Assembly (NCBI RefSeq): GCF_963678635.1
Contig: NC_087071.1
Span: 30,928,141 to 30,992,140 of the forward strand
DNA: 64,000 bases
From: Symsagittifera roscoffensis
Taxonomy: Eukaryota > Xenacoelomorpha > Acoela > Convolutidae
Direction of reading: 5' to 3'
Program-made: the position numbers and the translations under genes
Part shown: in pieces, positions 1 through 11,588 of the stretch
Layout: each line of letters opens with the position of its first letter
Numbering within the stretch: the stretch's first letter is position 1
Notes under the pieces: generated by a model
Told to the model about the DNA's origin: nothing
The model's input: only the letters and a program-made list of their open reading frames with translations
Databases searched by the model: none

Positions 1-640
1 AACTTTGTCTTGACTTCTGCATCCCATGATGACGTCATCTACCCAAACCAGCAAAGAATTCATTGCATCATTTGTTCCCCTCCTTTTGAACAAACATATA
101 TCGTTGCTGCTTCTAGAGAACACTTTATGAAGAACACAGTTTATGAAACGGCTCAACGTCTGGTACCAGTCTCCATCTGCCTACCCAACCCATAAAAACT
201 TCGTTTTGACAACAAAAACTTGGCTGTCATCGCTGCTGAACTCCTCTGACTGCTCCATGTACACTGTCGCGGTTAGAGGAGAGTTGAGGAAGGCTGAATT
301 AACATCAACTGTTGAATTACACCATTATCTTGTGCCCCCAGAGCCAGCAGTATACTCTTTATTTAGTTTTTACAGATCGAAGTAATTGTCTCATTAAAAC
401 AAGACCTCCACTTGCATGATATCTTTAACTACATATCGGACTTTGAACCTCTCCACGTGACCCGTCTCATCTCTCTTCAAAGCAAAAATCCATCGTCCAA
501 ACAAAAAAAATTTCGAGATCATGCTCTATCAACTAGTTTCCATGTTCCCATGGCTTCTGAAGATTTTGCCTCTAAAGCCATCGCTACCAGGCAATGCTTA
601 TTTTCGGGTGCAGACCATGCTTCTGAATAGCCCCTTGGTC
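1..640 (-). pseudogene. copia reverse transcriptase fragment
   Basis: Translating the minus strand across frames gives an ordered set of copia RT motifs. A segment reading KRDETGHVERFKVRYVVK (about 430-490) matches the usual KWVFKxKRDxxGxxxRYKARLVAKG block. VDVNSAFLNS followed by VYMEQSEEF (about 225-310) matches the LDVxxAFLxGxLxExVYMxQPxGF block that holds the first catalytic Asp. WVDDVIMGC (about 20-60) is the YVDD active-site box. Frames change between blocks and there are internal stops, so this is a relic. The domain continues past base 1. Confidence 0.85.
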
Positions 641-1066
641 ACTAAAGCATGGGAATAGGCCAATCAGTATCAAATGGGGGGTTCCTCTGCACTGGCTGAT
701 CACTAGAATGCTTCCCCTCGAAATCTTCCCCCGTCTGCTTACCCCTCGACCTGATTCTCTTCATTAGCCCCCACTGAAACTGCAGTATCACCCTCATTTG
801 TTGCGCTGGTTTTCGTCGCGCTTGGTTGCTCAATATCAATGCGTCCCTTGGTTGATAACTCCAGGGCTCGTAATGACTCATGGTCAATCATGAAGTTGTC
901 ATAAATGATCTTCTCAATCTTGCACAAATCGCTCGCCTCATCTTATGATTCTTCTGCAAGTAGGTTTTGCTCTCCTTGCCCTAGACGATGAGCTTGTTTT
1001 TCTTGAACTTTGAATCCAGTTTTTGCCTTTTGCCTCGGTCCAGATAGTTCGCCATGCAACCGACAC

Positions 1067-1519
1067 TCAAATATAGCACACTTCCGTTAGTTTCCCATAA
1101 TGTATCTCTTTTGGTGAATGACGCTGCTCATTGCTGGATGTGGGACACAAGCACAAGTTGCCAACCCTCTCAGCTGTCGAACTTGATTGAACCCAGATAA
1201 TCTTTGCTATCTTTGCTTCGACCAGCAGAAGTGGAGTCTCTTCGGTGATCACTCTGTTTTAGCGCACTGCTACATCCTTTTGTTCGGGAGCATTGGATAC
1301 AGTGAACTCTTGCTTCACCTGGGACTTTCTATTAAATCTCCTAAATGCTTTTGAAGACTGCTTACCTGCTTTGCTGAGACGTGCACACTTCGGTGCTCCA
1401 TGATCAGTCACAAATTTCTGGAGCTTCATCAGAGCATCACTCTTCTTCACCAGGTACTTGACCACAGCCAGTCGACTGAAGTCGTCATTGAAGCTGAAGG
1501 CAAAGTGTGCAACATGCAA
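1067..1519 (-). pseudogene. copia integrase core, inactivated
   Basis: The reading 1519-1259 contains FNDDFSRLAVVKYLVKKSDA, the copia integrase block around the first Asp of the DDE triad, and further on VKQEFTVSNAPEQKDVAVR, equivalent to the family's IxxExTxPYTPQQNGVAER. The second Asp block, normally RSDxGGEF, reads RLSKAGKQ, and the catalytic Glu of VAER is replaced by Val. Two of the three catalytic residues are therefore lost. The next frame (1252-1067) covers the region after the Glu, ending in a weak match to the TPxExWxGKxPxxxxLRxFG block. Stops separate the pieces. Confidence 0.82.
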
Positions 1520-1617
1520 GCTCGTTACTTCGAATCATCCCTGGATGTCAATGAAGACCCGTTGCCCTAATGCCTATGCTCTGCTGTCAGTCTTCTATGG
1601 TACTGCTACAAGCGATG

Positions 1618-2325
1618 CTACCAGTCGTCGGTGCCACAACATTGCATCACTGGTATCCTCGTTGTCTTCCTGTCTAGAAAAGTCGGGTTTCGCCTGAACT
1701 TGCACTCAAGGAAAACAAACTTGTGCCCCTGCTTCACATGTAGCTGTCCCTCATTTGGTACCAGTACATAAGAAGCGTTTGCATCGAAACTGAAGCTTGA
1801 CCCTCTAGCATCCGCTGAGCTCACACCCAGTAAGTTCACATTTTAGCTCGGCAGAAACAGAACAATCAGCTTGGCAAAAACAGATCGGCACAAAACAGTA
1901 GCTCCTCTCAGTATTGGGCAGTTACTGAATTCCACTTCCATTGACCCTCGGCCCTCAATCCTTGCAAACATGCCGTTGGGGTTCTGCAGAGTTTTCCCTT
2001 CACTCCATCTCTCAAAGACACAAAAGACTGTCCTGTCGCGCGCCATATGATCAGTGCACCCCGTATCTACGGTCGACTCCCTTCCGCATTGAGGATATTG
2101 TGGCACAGCAACTGAAGAACCCCGGCCTCCCTGCTTGCATTCTCTTGCAAAATGTTCAGGTTGCCCATGCTTGAAGCACCCTTGCTTCTTTGCTCCCGGT
2201 CCACTAGCTTCGTCCGACCCATTGCCTGCACTAGAGTGACCACTAACACTTTTGGATTTGCTCTCCCTTGCCATACGACTGTGCCATTCTGCCAGATGGC
2301 ACAGCGCAACCTTCCGACGAAGCAC
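1618..2325 (-). pseudogene. copia gag zinc knuckle, protease and pre-integrase region
   Basis: The 160-codon frame 2325-1843 carries CFKHGQPEHFARECKQ, a CCHC zinc knuckle whose second Cys is now His. It is followed by VDTGCTDHMARD, the aspartic protease motif (D-T-G with the copia-type HM after it). The next frame (1839-1618) starts MNLLGVSSADARG, equivalent to the VPxLxxNLLSVSxL block at the end of copia protease, and runs into the pre-integrase linker. One stop and a frame change divide the two. In copia elements these domains lie between gag and integrase in one polyprotein. Confidence 0.83.
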
Positions 2326-2399
2326 GAATCAGAGAGAAAAGGCCTTAACAGCAGAAAAGTGCTTGAAAGGAGGGTCATAATATTCTGGAATATTTATTT

Positions 2400-3140
2400 T
2401 TAAAATTTCGATTTTCAAGTTGACATTTCTCAGAAATACGAAAAACGGCCATTTTGAGCCAAAAAGTGACGAAAATCAGAACAACGACAGATATTGTGAA
2501 GAACAGTCGTACAAGAGACGAGAAATACGAAGCCTCTTATCGTGGCAACAACACACGATAAGGACCTTAGCAGTGGATATTAGTGGAGAAGGAAGCTTCA
2601 GTGGGGAAGGAATATTCCACGGAACCCTCCCGGGATGCAAATTAGAAGAGATAAGAGCGTTATCTCAGGAATATCACGGGAGCGGAGGCTTGGTCCCCCA
2701 GAGACTGCCTATGTGAAGGGACTGTATAAAACTGACTTTATAGCTACTTGGATGTCGTGAAACTTTAAATTAACACCGGTGTAACTTGATATTTTAGAAA
2801 ATGAGTAGCTAGGAAGAGGAAAGGGTCAATCCATCTCCAATGGATTTAATATAGAACTGTCACACAAAAACATATTAAAATAGGTTGTTCGAGCCGTGTT
2901 TTTAATGACAATCACGTAGTCTGAGGATCCGAGACTCAGCTATGTGGTTGTGTTCGCATGTAAACGAAAGCTGATCAAAAGTCGTTTGACTGATGGCCTA
3001 AAAATGGTAACTTTTTACTTTGCCCTAGACAGACCAGAAAATCAACTGGCAAGGTCGAGACGGTGAAAAGCGAGTAGGATTAAGGTAACTGACGCCTGCC
3101 AGTCGTTAATAGGTACTTTTCCTAAGCTCCGTCGCTGTGT
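2400..3140. other. about 0.74-kb segment interrupting the copia gag
   Basis: The first zinc knuckle of gag ends near 3160 and the second begins near 2180. Copia gag normally has no room for about 1 kb between them, so this block looks like an insertion. It contains a TATAAAA at 2724 and a perfect 9-bp inverted repeat, CTTATCGTG at 2535-2543 with CACGATAAG at 2554-2562. A 98-codon plus-strand frame (2420-2716) matches nothing I recognise. I could not find a clear target duplication or terminal repeat. It could be a solo LTR of another element. Confidence 0.35.
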
Positions 3141-3149
3141 AGTATTTGG

Positions 3150-3905
3150 GCGAATGTTACAGACCCTTCTGACCGCACACATAGCAGCCACTTAACACTC
3201 CTTTCTTCTTCCTCACAGCTTGCTTTGCTATGTGACCAAGTCCTGTTCTCTCCCCATATCGAGCCTTCCTCAGGTCATTGTAGTTCATCAATCATGTTAT
3301 CAGCTCTAGAAACGTTTTGGCTGATTTAAACTCTCCTATTGCACAAAATTCTTATAGTTTTCTTGATCACCAGAACATTGAACATTGTGTCCGTAATTGC
3401 TTATTCAGCTTCGCTCAACCGCGTTATCAGCTCTTGACTGCGAAAGAAGTAGCCGTCAAGATCATCCTCTGATCCTAGGCGCAGCATCGCAAGCTGTCCT
3501 ACTAGACTGACCAACATTGGCCTCTCTACTTTGCAAAGCTTCTCTTGAGGGAGCGTCCAGGCCTTCTTCCCACTGCCATAGCCATCTGTTTCCACGCAAT
3601 CGTTCTTTATGTACACCAAACTGGGTTTGTTCAGCATCAGAGCGGAGTACGACCCCACAGTGTTTCTATTGTCTTTCCTCTGCTAGAGCAACACTGCTCG
3701 CTTCTGCATTTTGGTATCATAGGCTGCCTGCTGATCAGCACTCAGACTTTCCGGGAGAGTTAGCTCAGCCTCTGGTAGATCATCATTGCCCTTCACTGTC
3801 CTGAACAAGCCCTTGGTAAGCAGTAGCACTACAAACTTCGTCGACTAAGTAGGAAAAACTTCAGACTTTCAACTGAAAGCCGTCAGTTTCGATGCCATCG
3901 TTGCT
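3150..3905 (-). pseudogene. copia gag, decayed
   Basis: The minus strand from about 3900 starts ATGGCATCGAAACTGACG (Met-Ala-Ser-Lys-Leu-Thr) after a short leader. It continues through GLFRTVKGNDDLPEAELTLP and LSADQQAAYDTKMQKRAVLL (near 3690-3800), typical of the N-terminal part of copia gag. The 85-codon frame 3658-3401 has AWTLPQEKLC, MLVSLVGQLAMLRLG, DDLDGYFFRSQELITRLSEA, the UBN2-type gag core. Further on come LMNYNDLRKARYGERTG and a first knuckle, CYVCGQKGL (about 3160-3195). At least two stops and frame changes break it. Confidence 0.8.
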
Positions 3906-3963
3906 AAAGGCTGCTAGCTAAAATTTAGAAGCTATGAAAAAAAAACAAGAAAATTTATGAAAT

Positions 3964-3977
3964 CTGGGCCCATAACC
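3964..3977 (-). other. primer-binding site matching the tRNA-iMet anticodon region
   Basis: The plus strand reads CTGGGCCCATAACC here, so the element strand reads GGTTATGGGCCCAG. This is the exact complement of the anticodon stem-loop of eukaryotic initiator tRNA (CUGGGCCCAUAACC). Drosophila copia is known to prime from an internal cleavage product of tRNA-iMet, with a primer site of this type. It lies directly beside a CA/TG LTR edge at 3978 and about 70 nt upstream of the gag ATG, the expected place. Confidence 0.8.
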
Positions 3978-4260
3978 TGTTTTTATTCAGAGTTAGAACC
4001 ACTGGGCTTAGAGTCTGGAATTATAGACTGAGATAGAACCTGAGATTTGAACTGAGGATTGAGAAGAGGTAGTGGTTGTGAATATTTTTTATTTAGAAAG
4101 TGAATAATTTAGAAAGTGAATAAAACTTACATGGCAAGTTGAGCATCACAAAATTTCAAGTTAATTATTTACTGACTAATTATTTAGTTTGTGATCACTA
4201 GTTGACCTTGTCTGAGTTCAATCAGTTTTGACTATTTTTATCAGTTTCGACCTCCAAACT
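3978..4260 (-). repeat. copia 5' LTR, inner edge certain, outer edge not determined
   Basis: On the minus strand the sequence ends in ...AATAAAAACA immediately before the primer-binding site, a canonical CA 3' end for an LTR. The partner LTR is outside the window, so the length cannot be fixed. The end given is a guess. Inside it there is a short direct duplication, TTAGAAAGTGAATAA, near 4095-4125. Confidence 0.45.
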
Positions 4261-5165
4261 GATTCGCCTCAGTTAATGTGTCTGAGCTTAGAATGCTCTG
4301 ACCGCAAAAATTAGATCAAGAACCGCAAAATCTTCTAAATATCATTAACGAGGAAAACCAAGGATAGTGTAAGCATAATAACGGTTTATAGTAACAATAT
4401 GAAAAAAAAAATCGGTGATGTAAGAGATTATTTAAAACAAAAATCAGTAACAGCAAATAGCAGCATTCTAAAGAGCATTGACTCAACTTTCTCTCTTATA
4501 TGGTCACTGATGACGAGAAAAATAAAAAGAACTGGATATAGGATTCTGAGAAGCAAATAGTGCTTTCAATCAGTTGAAATAATTATTTTGTCTGCAAAAC
4601 AATTGGTGCCCAATTACGGGGCTCAACAAAATTAAATTTTGTTCTCTATTTTTGTCGAAAAAAAAGCAAGAATGAATGAAAGAAAAAAATCAATTAAGAA
4701 GCTTCTTGGGTGTGTCGACAGAATAGAACGAATTGAAACTTCGAAACCTAGTGAAAACATGGTCAAAAAGCGTGTTTCACACATCGTTTAAAACGTACTT
4801 GGACCAGTTCCTCGAAACTCAACGACCCTTTTATCACTAGCAGCCAACATAGAATAGTGAAGATTTGTGTGCATAGAAGCTAGCAGTCTTTGTCTGAATC
4901 AAACAAAACAATTTGGAAAGGTACCAACCATTGTTATAACAACTTCCTTTCTATGTTAATCAAAAAAAGGCTGATAATTTGCAACGGTAAAAAAAACTTT
5001 CTCGTGGGATTTTGTTCCATGAAAGAAAACGCGCTTTTTTGTTTTGTTTTTTTATTTTTCTGAAAGATAAAAAGAGACCTCAAAAATTCATGAATTCCCT
5101 GCATTGGTTATAACACTGAAATAAAACGGAACACTGAACATATCCAAAGTGATTTTCGGATTGGT
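4261..5165. other. intergenic, no gene seen
   Basis: AT-rich sequence with many homopolymer A and T runs and no frame of useful length. I see no repeat boundary until the minisatellite begins near 5170. Confidence 0.6.
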
Positions 5166-5167
5166 TG

Positions 5168-8100
5168 GGGGGTTTTGAAAGCAATATTCCACATGGTCCT
5201 AAGTCAGACTCTTCCGGTCCACGCTGTCTAAATCCGGATTTTTTTTGCTCTACAGGGTCTGGATCAATATTTTGTCCACATGTTCTTAAACTGGATTCAT
5301 ACGTTCCACACGGTCTCAATCCGGACTTCTTCGGTTCACACGGTCTGCGCCCGGAGTTAATTGTCCACATAGTCTGAAACCGGATTTGCTCGGTCCACAC
5401 TTTCTGAAACCAGATTCGGTCGATCCACACGGTCGGAAACCGAATTCCTTCGGTCCACACGGTCTGTCTGTAACCGGATTTCTTCGGTCCACGTGGTCTG
5501 AAACAAGATTCTTTCGGTCCACATGGTCTGCCTGTAACCTGTTTTCTTCGCTCCACGTGGTTTGAAACAAGGTTCTTCCGAACCACACGGTCTGTCTGTA
5601 ACCGGATTTCTTCAGTCCACTTGGTCTGAAACTGGATTTATTTGTTCCGCACGGTCTGAACACGGACTTCTTTGTTTCACACGGTCTGAAACCAGAGTTA
5701 GCTGACTACATTGTCTGAAACCGGACTCCTTCGGTCCACACGGTCTGAAACCGGATTTTGTTGTTCCACACGTTCTGAAACAAGATTCCTTCGATCGACA
5801 CAGTCTGAAAGCGGATACATTCGGTTCACACGTTCTGTAACCGGATTTCTTCAATCCACGTGGTCTGAAACCGGATTCCTTCCGTGCACACACTCTGAAA
5901 CCAGTTTTTGTTGGTCCACGTGGTCTGAAACCGGATTCCTTCGGTCCGCACGGTCTGAAACCGGATTTCTTCGTTCCACACGGTATAAAACTGGATTTCT
6001 TCGGTCCACATGGTCTGAAACCGGATTCCTTCGGTCCACACAGTCTGAAATCTGTTTTTGTTGGTCCACACGGTCTGAAACAGGATTCCTTTGGTCCACG
6101 CGGTCTGAAACCGGATTCCTTCGGTCCACACGTTCTGAAACCGGATATCTTCGATCCACACACTCTGAAACCGGTTTTTGTTGGTCCTTATGGTCTGAAA
6201 CTGGATTCATATGTTCCAAACGGTCTGAATCCAGATTTCTTCGTTCCACACGGTCTAAAACTGGATTTCTTCGGTCCACGTGTTCTGAAACCAGATTCCT
6301 TCCGTCCACGCAGTCTGAAATCTGTTTTTGTTGGTCCACGCGGTCTGAAACAGGATATCTTCGTTCCACACAGTCTAAAACTGGACTTCTTCGGTTTACG
6401 CGGTCTGGACCCGGAGTTAACTGTCCGCATAGTCTGAAACCGGATTTTGTCGGTCCACACGTTCTGAAGCCAGATTCCGTCGATCCACACGGTCGGAAAC
6501 CGAATTCGTTCGATCCACACGGTCTGTGTGTAACCGGACCTCTTCGGTCCACGTGGTCTGAAACAAAATTCCTTCGGTCCACACGGTCTGTCTGTAACCG
6601 GATTTCTTCGATCCACGTTGTCTGATAAAAGATTCTTTCGGTCCACGCGGTCTGTGTGTAACCGGATTTTGTTGGGCCACTCGTTCTGAAACCGGATTCC
6701 TTCGATCCACACGGTCTGAAACCGGATACATTCGTCCACACGTTCTGTAACCTGATTTCTTCGGTCCACACAGTCTGAAACCAGTTTTTGTTGGTCCACA
6801 TGGTCTGAAACCGGATGTCGTTGGTCCGCACGGTCTGAAACCGAATTTCTTCGGTCCACACGGTCTGAAACAGGATTCCTTTGGTCCACACAGTCTGAAA
6901 CCGGATTCCTTCGGTCCACAGGTTCTGATACCGGATTTCTTCAATCCACACACTCTGAAACCGGTTTTTGTTGGTCCCTATGGTCTGAAACTGGATTCAT
7001 ATGTTCCAAACGGTCTGAATCCAGATTTTTTCGTTCCACACGGTCTAAAACTGGATTTCTTCGGTCCACGTGTTCTGAAACCAGATTCCTTCCGTCCACG
7101 CAGTCTGAAATCTGTTTTTGTTGGTCCACGCGGTCTGAAACAGGATATCTTCGTTCCACACAGTCTGAAACTGGATTTTGTCGGTCCACACGTTCTGAAG
7201 CCAGATTCTGTCAATCCACACGGTCGGAAACCGAATTCGTTCGATCCACACGGTCTGTGTGTAACCGGACCTCTTCGGTCCACGTGGTCTGAAACAAAAT
7301 TCCTTCGGTCCACACGGCCTGTCTGTAACCGGATTTCTTCGGTCCACGTTGTCGGAAACAAGATTCTTTCGGTCCAAGCGGTCTGTCTGTTGGTCCACTC
7401 GTTCTGAAACCGGATTCCTTCAATCCACACGGTCTGAAACCGGATACATTCGTCCACACGTTCTGTAACCGGATTTCTTCGATCCACGTGGTCTGAAACC
7501 GGATTCTTTCGGTCCACACAGTCTGAAACCAGTTTTTGTTGGTCCACATGGTCTGAAACCGGATGCCGTCGGACCGCACGGTCTGAAACCGAACTTATTT
7601 GGTCCATATGGTCTGAAACTGAATTCCTTCGGTCCACGCAGTCTGAAATGTGTTTTTGTTGGTCCAAACCGTCTGAAACAGGATTCATACGTTCCACACG
7701 GTCTGAATCCGGACTTCTTCGGTTTACACGGTCTGGACCCGGAGTTAACTGTCCGCATAGTCTGAAACTGGATTTTGTCGGTCCACACGTTCTGAAGCCA
7801 GATTCTGTCAATCCACACGGTCGGAAACCGAATTCGTTCGATCCACACGGTCTGTGTGTAACCGGACCTCTTCGGTCCACCTGGTCTGAAACAAAATTCC
7901 TTCGGTCCACACGATCTGTCTGTAACCGGATTTCTTCGATCCACGTTGTCTGATAAAAGATTCTTTCGGTCCACGCGGTCTGTGTGTAACCGGATTTTGT
8001 TGGGCCACTCGTTTTGAAACCGGATTCCTTCGATCCACACGGTCTGAAACCGGATACATTCGTCCACACGTTCTGTAACCTGATTTCTTCAGTCCACACA

Positions 8101-10472
8101 GTCTGAAACCAGTTTTTGTTGGTCCACATGGTCTGAAACCGGATGTCGTTGGTCCGCAAGGTCTGAAACCGAATTTCTTCGGTCCATATGGTCTGAAACG
8201 GGGATTCCTTTGGTCCACACAGTCTGAAATGTGTTTTTGTTGCACACCGTCTGAAACAGGATTCATACGTTCCACACGGTCTGAATCCGGACTTCTTCGG
8301 TTCACACGGTCTGGACCCGGAGTTAACTGTCCACATAGTCTGAAACTGGATTTTGTCGGTCCACACGTTCTTAAACCAGATTCCGTCGATCCACACGGTC
8401 GGAAACCGAATTTTTTCGGTCCACGCGGTCTGTCTGTAACCGGATTTCTTCGGTCCACGTGGTCTGAAACAAAATTCCTTCGAACCACACGGTCTGTCGG
8501 TAACCGGATTTCTTCAGTCCACTTGGTCTGAAACTGGATTCATTTGTTCCACACGGTCTGAAATCTGTTTTTGCTGGTCCACACGGTCTGAAACAGGATT
8601 CCTTTGGTCCACGCGGTCTAAAACCGCATTCCTTCGGTCCACACGTTCTGAAACCGGATTTCTTCGATCCACACAGTCTGAAACCGGTTTTTGTTGGTCC
8701 CTATGGTCTGAAACTGGATTCATATGTTCCAAACGGTCTGAATCCACATTTCTTCGTTCCACACGGTCTAAAACTGGATTTCTTCGGTCCACGTGTTCTG
8801 AAACCAGATTCCTTTGGTCCACGCAGGCTGAAATCTGTTTTTGTTGGTCCCCGCGGTCTGAAACAGGATATCTTCGTTCCATACAGTCTAAAACTGGACT
8901 TCTTCGGTTTACACGGTCTGGACCCGGAGTTAACTGTCCGCATAGTCTGAAACTGGGTTTTGTCGGTCCACACGTTCTGAAGCCAGATTCTGTCAATCCA
9001 CACGGTCGGAAACCGAATTCGTTCGATCCACACGGTCTGTGTGTAACCGGACCTCTTCGGTCCACGTGGTCTGAAACAAAATTCCTTCGGTCCACACGGT
9101 CTGTCTGTAACCGGATTTCTTCGTTCCACGTTGTCGGAAACAAGATTCTTTCGGTCCACGCGGTCTGTCTGTTGGTCCACTCGTTCTGAAACCGGATTCC
9201 TTCAATCCACACGGTCTGAAACCGGATACATTCGTCCACACGTTCTGTAACCGGATTTCTTCGATCCACGTGGTCTGAAACCGGATTCTTTCGGTCCACA
9301 CAGTCTGAAACCAATTTTTGTTGGTCCACATGGTCTGAAACCGGATGCCGTCGGTCCACACGGTCTGAAACCGAACTTATTTGGTCCATATGGTCTGAAA
9401 CTGAATTCCTTCGGTCCACACAGTCTGAAATGTGTTTTTGTTGGTCCAAACCGTCTGAAACAGGATTCATACGTTCCACACGGTCTGAATCCGGACTTCT
9501 TCGGTTCACACGGTCTGGACCCGGAGTTAACTGTCCACATAGTCTGAAACTGGATTTTGTCGGTCCACACGTTCTGAAACCAGATTCCGTCGATCCACAC
9601 GGTCGGAAACCGAATTACTTCGGTCCACACGGTCTGTCTGTAACCGGATTTATTCGGTCCACGTGGTCTGAAACAAGATTCCTGCGGTCCACACGGTCTG
9701 TCTGTAACCGGATTTCTTCGGTCCACGTTGTATGAAACATGATTCCTTCCGTCCACGCGGTCTGTCTTAACCGGATTTCTACGGTCCATGTGGTCTGAAA
9801 CAAAGTTCCTTCGGTCCACACGGTCTGTCTGTAACCGGAATTCTTCGGTCCACTTGGTCTGAAACAAGATTCCTTCGGTCCACACGGCCTGTCTGTCACC
9901 TGAATTCTTCAGTCCACGTGGTCTGAAACAAATTTCCTTCGAACCACACGGTCTGTCGGTAACCGTATTTCTTCAGTCCACTTGGTCTGAAACTGGATTC
10001 ATTTGTTCCACACGGTCTGAACCCGGACTTCTTTGGTCCACACGGTCTGAAATCGGAGTTAGCTTACCACATATTCTGAAAACGGACTCCTTCGGTCCAC
10101 ACGGTCTGAATTCGGATTCCTTTGATCGTCACGGTCTGAAACCGTATACTTTCGGTCCACACGTTCTGTAACCGGATTTCTTCAGTCCAAGTGGTCTGAA
10201 ACCGGATTCCTTCGGTCCAAGCACTCTGAAATATGTTTTTGTTGGTCCACGCGGTCTGGAACCGGATTCCTTCCGCCCACACGGTCGGAAATCGGATTCA
10301 TTCGATCCACGCGGTCTGAAACCGAATTTTTTCTGTCCACGTGGTCTGATGCCGGTTTTCTTCGGTCCTCACAGTGTGAAACCGATTTTTTTTTGGTCTA
10401 CACGGTCTGAGTCAAGCTTTGTCTGTCCACATGGTCAAAAACTGGATTCATTTGGTCCACACCTGGACCATC
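5168..10472. repeat. 30-bp minisatellite array, about 175 monomers
   Basis: The consensus monomer is close to CGGTCTGAAACCGGATTC followed by CTTCGGTCCACA (30 bp), repeated with perhaps 10-25% divergence and few indels. Two spacer-like variants recur, for example CCGGAGTTAACTGTCC and CTGTGTGTAACCGGACC, and mark higher-order units. Because 30 is a multiple of three and the consensus lacks stops in five of the six frames, long frames appear on both strands. The largest are 472 and 366 codons on the minus strand and 304 on the plus strand. They encode 10-residue repeats such as SETGFLRSTR, CGPKESGFRP, VDRRNPVSDR and WTEGIRFQTV. No frame is favoured, and no start context or non-repeat domain is present, so I call it a satellite, not a gene. 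Confidence 0.93.
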
Positions 10473-11390
10473 TGTGTTACATACTTTTCTCGATCATAAT
10501 TTGGTAACAAATTTAAATATCTAAACAAAACCAACTAGCAATCATAATGATGTAGTTTTGAGTCAACCTCCTGTGTCCACTTACTTTCTTCAAGAAAATT
10601 AAATAGGAAATGTAATGTATGATTTTCAACCTATTTTGAAGTGTGTAACCTTTAGTGCTACCTGCACAGCAACGCGCACTGAGTTGAGCTTCTGCTGTTG
10701 AAATCGATGATTCAAAATAATTCGATTTCAAGTTGTTTGTGATTTTTTAAATCAATTTGGGAACTGGATTAGATGACATTACGCACAAATACACCAATAC
10801 ACCAAAAAAATCGGAATGAAAAATTCTGAAATTGAAAAATATCAAATCAAGTAGACTTTGTATTTATGCAAAATTCTGTTTTCCATGCTTTTTTTGAAAT
10901 TTCATGCATTTCATTTATCAGCTCAACTTCACCATGAAATATCAACGGCCAAATAGCTTCTAGTTTTAATATCATATAAAAACACTTCCGTTATGCTCAT
11001 TTTGATAACAAAACTCAAATTCGGAAAAACTTGTTTGATGAAACTGACATGAAATCTTCTAGAAAGCCGACTCAACTATTCAAAGCTTCTGTTTTCCTGT
11101 TTGTTTTTGTTTTCTATGTTTCACAATGAAGCCAAACTGTTTGGTGCGTGAGGAGTTCTGGAATCCGGGGACCAGCCTTCAGTCACCCGAATTCACCTCC
11201 AATCCCAAGAAAACTTATCGAACAACTCCATAAAAAAAGAACATGTTTATTAAAAGTTTTTATATCTGGGGTTTATAGAAAAATGTTATTATGGAACCTT
11301 TTTTGATTGTATTTTAAGATTATCTTTTCATTTAGCTAAAAAAGTGCAAATTTCGAAGTCCAAAGTAATATATATTTAGTCCCGAAACCA
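10473..11390. other. intergenic, no gene seen
   Basis: AT-rich unique-looking sequence. The only frame over 70 codons, on the minus strand at 10513-10731, has no recognisable domain. Confidence 0.55.
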
Positions 11391-11392
11391 GT

Positions 11393-11588
11393 CTTTTTTT
11401 AATTTGAAAAAATCAGAAAAGTCTATAATTTTTTTTAAGTCCTGATTTTATTCTCATTTTTACGCCATGCAATTTCGTCATTATTGTGATCTTTTTTTAA
11501 TTTGAAGAAATCAGAAAAGACTATAAATTTTTTTTGTAAGTCCTGATTTTATTCTCATTTTTACGCCATGCAATTTCGTCATTATTAC
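11393..11588. repeat. two-copy tandem repeat, 98-bp period
   Basis: The stretch beginning AATTTGAAAAAATCAG at 11401 recurs as AATTTGAAGAAATCAG at 11499. Both copies end with the same text, TTTTACGCCATGCAATTTCG then TCATTAT. The copies differ by a few substitutions and by poly-T length. No coding potential. Confidence 0.85.

Larger units (their letters stand above)
1..3977 (-). mobile_element. Ty1/copia-type LTR retrotransposon, decayed, truncated by window start
   Basis: Read on the minus strand, the domains come in the order gag (3.9-3.15 kb), second zinc knuckle and protease (2.3-1.85 kb), integrase (1.5-1.07 kb) and reverse transcriptase (0.64-0 kb). Integrase before RT is diagnostic of Ty1/copia (Pseudoviridae) rather than Ty3/gypsy. 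A primer-binding site and LTR edge lie at 3964-3978. The rest of RT, RNase H and the 3' LTR lie outside the window. Every domain carries stops or frameshifts, so no product can be made. The GC content is clearly higher than that of the flanking AT-rich DNA, as expected for an inserted coding element. Confidence 0.88.

Noticed and set aside
5080-10282. More than twenty long frames on both strands, up to 472 codons, that look like repeat proteins
   Set aside because: All follow from a 30-bp period with five stop-free frames. No frame is preferred, starts are arbitrary and there is no non-repeat domain.
5168-10472. CRISPR-like array
   Set aside because: Monomers are contiguous with no unique spacers between them, and the context is eukaryotic.
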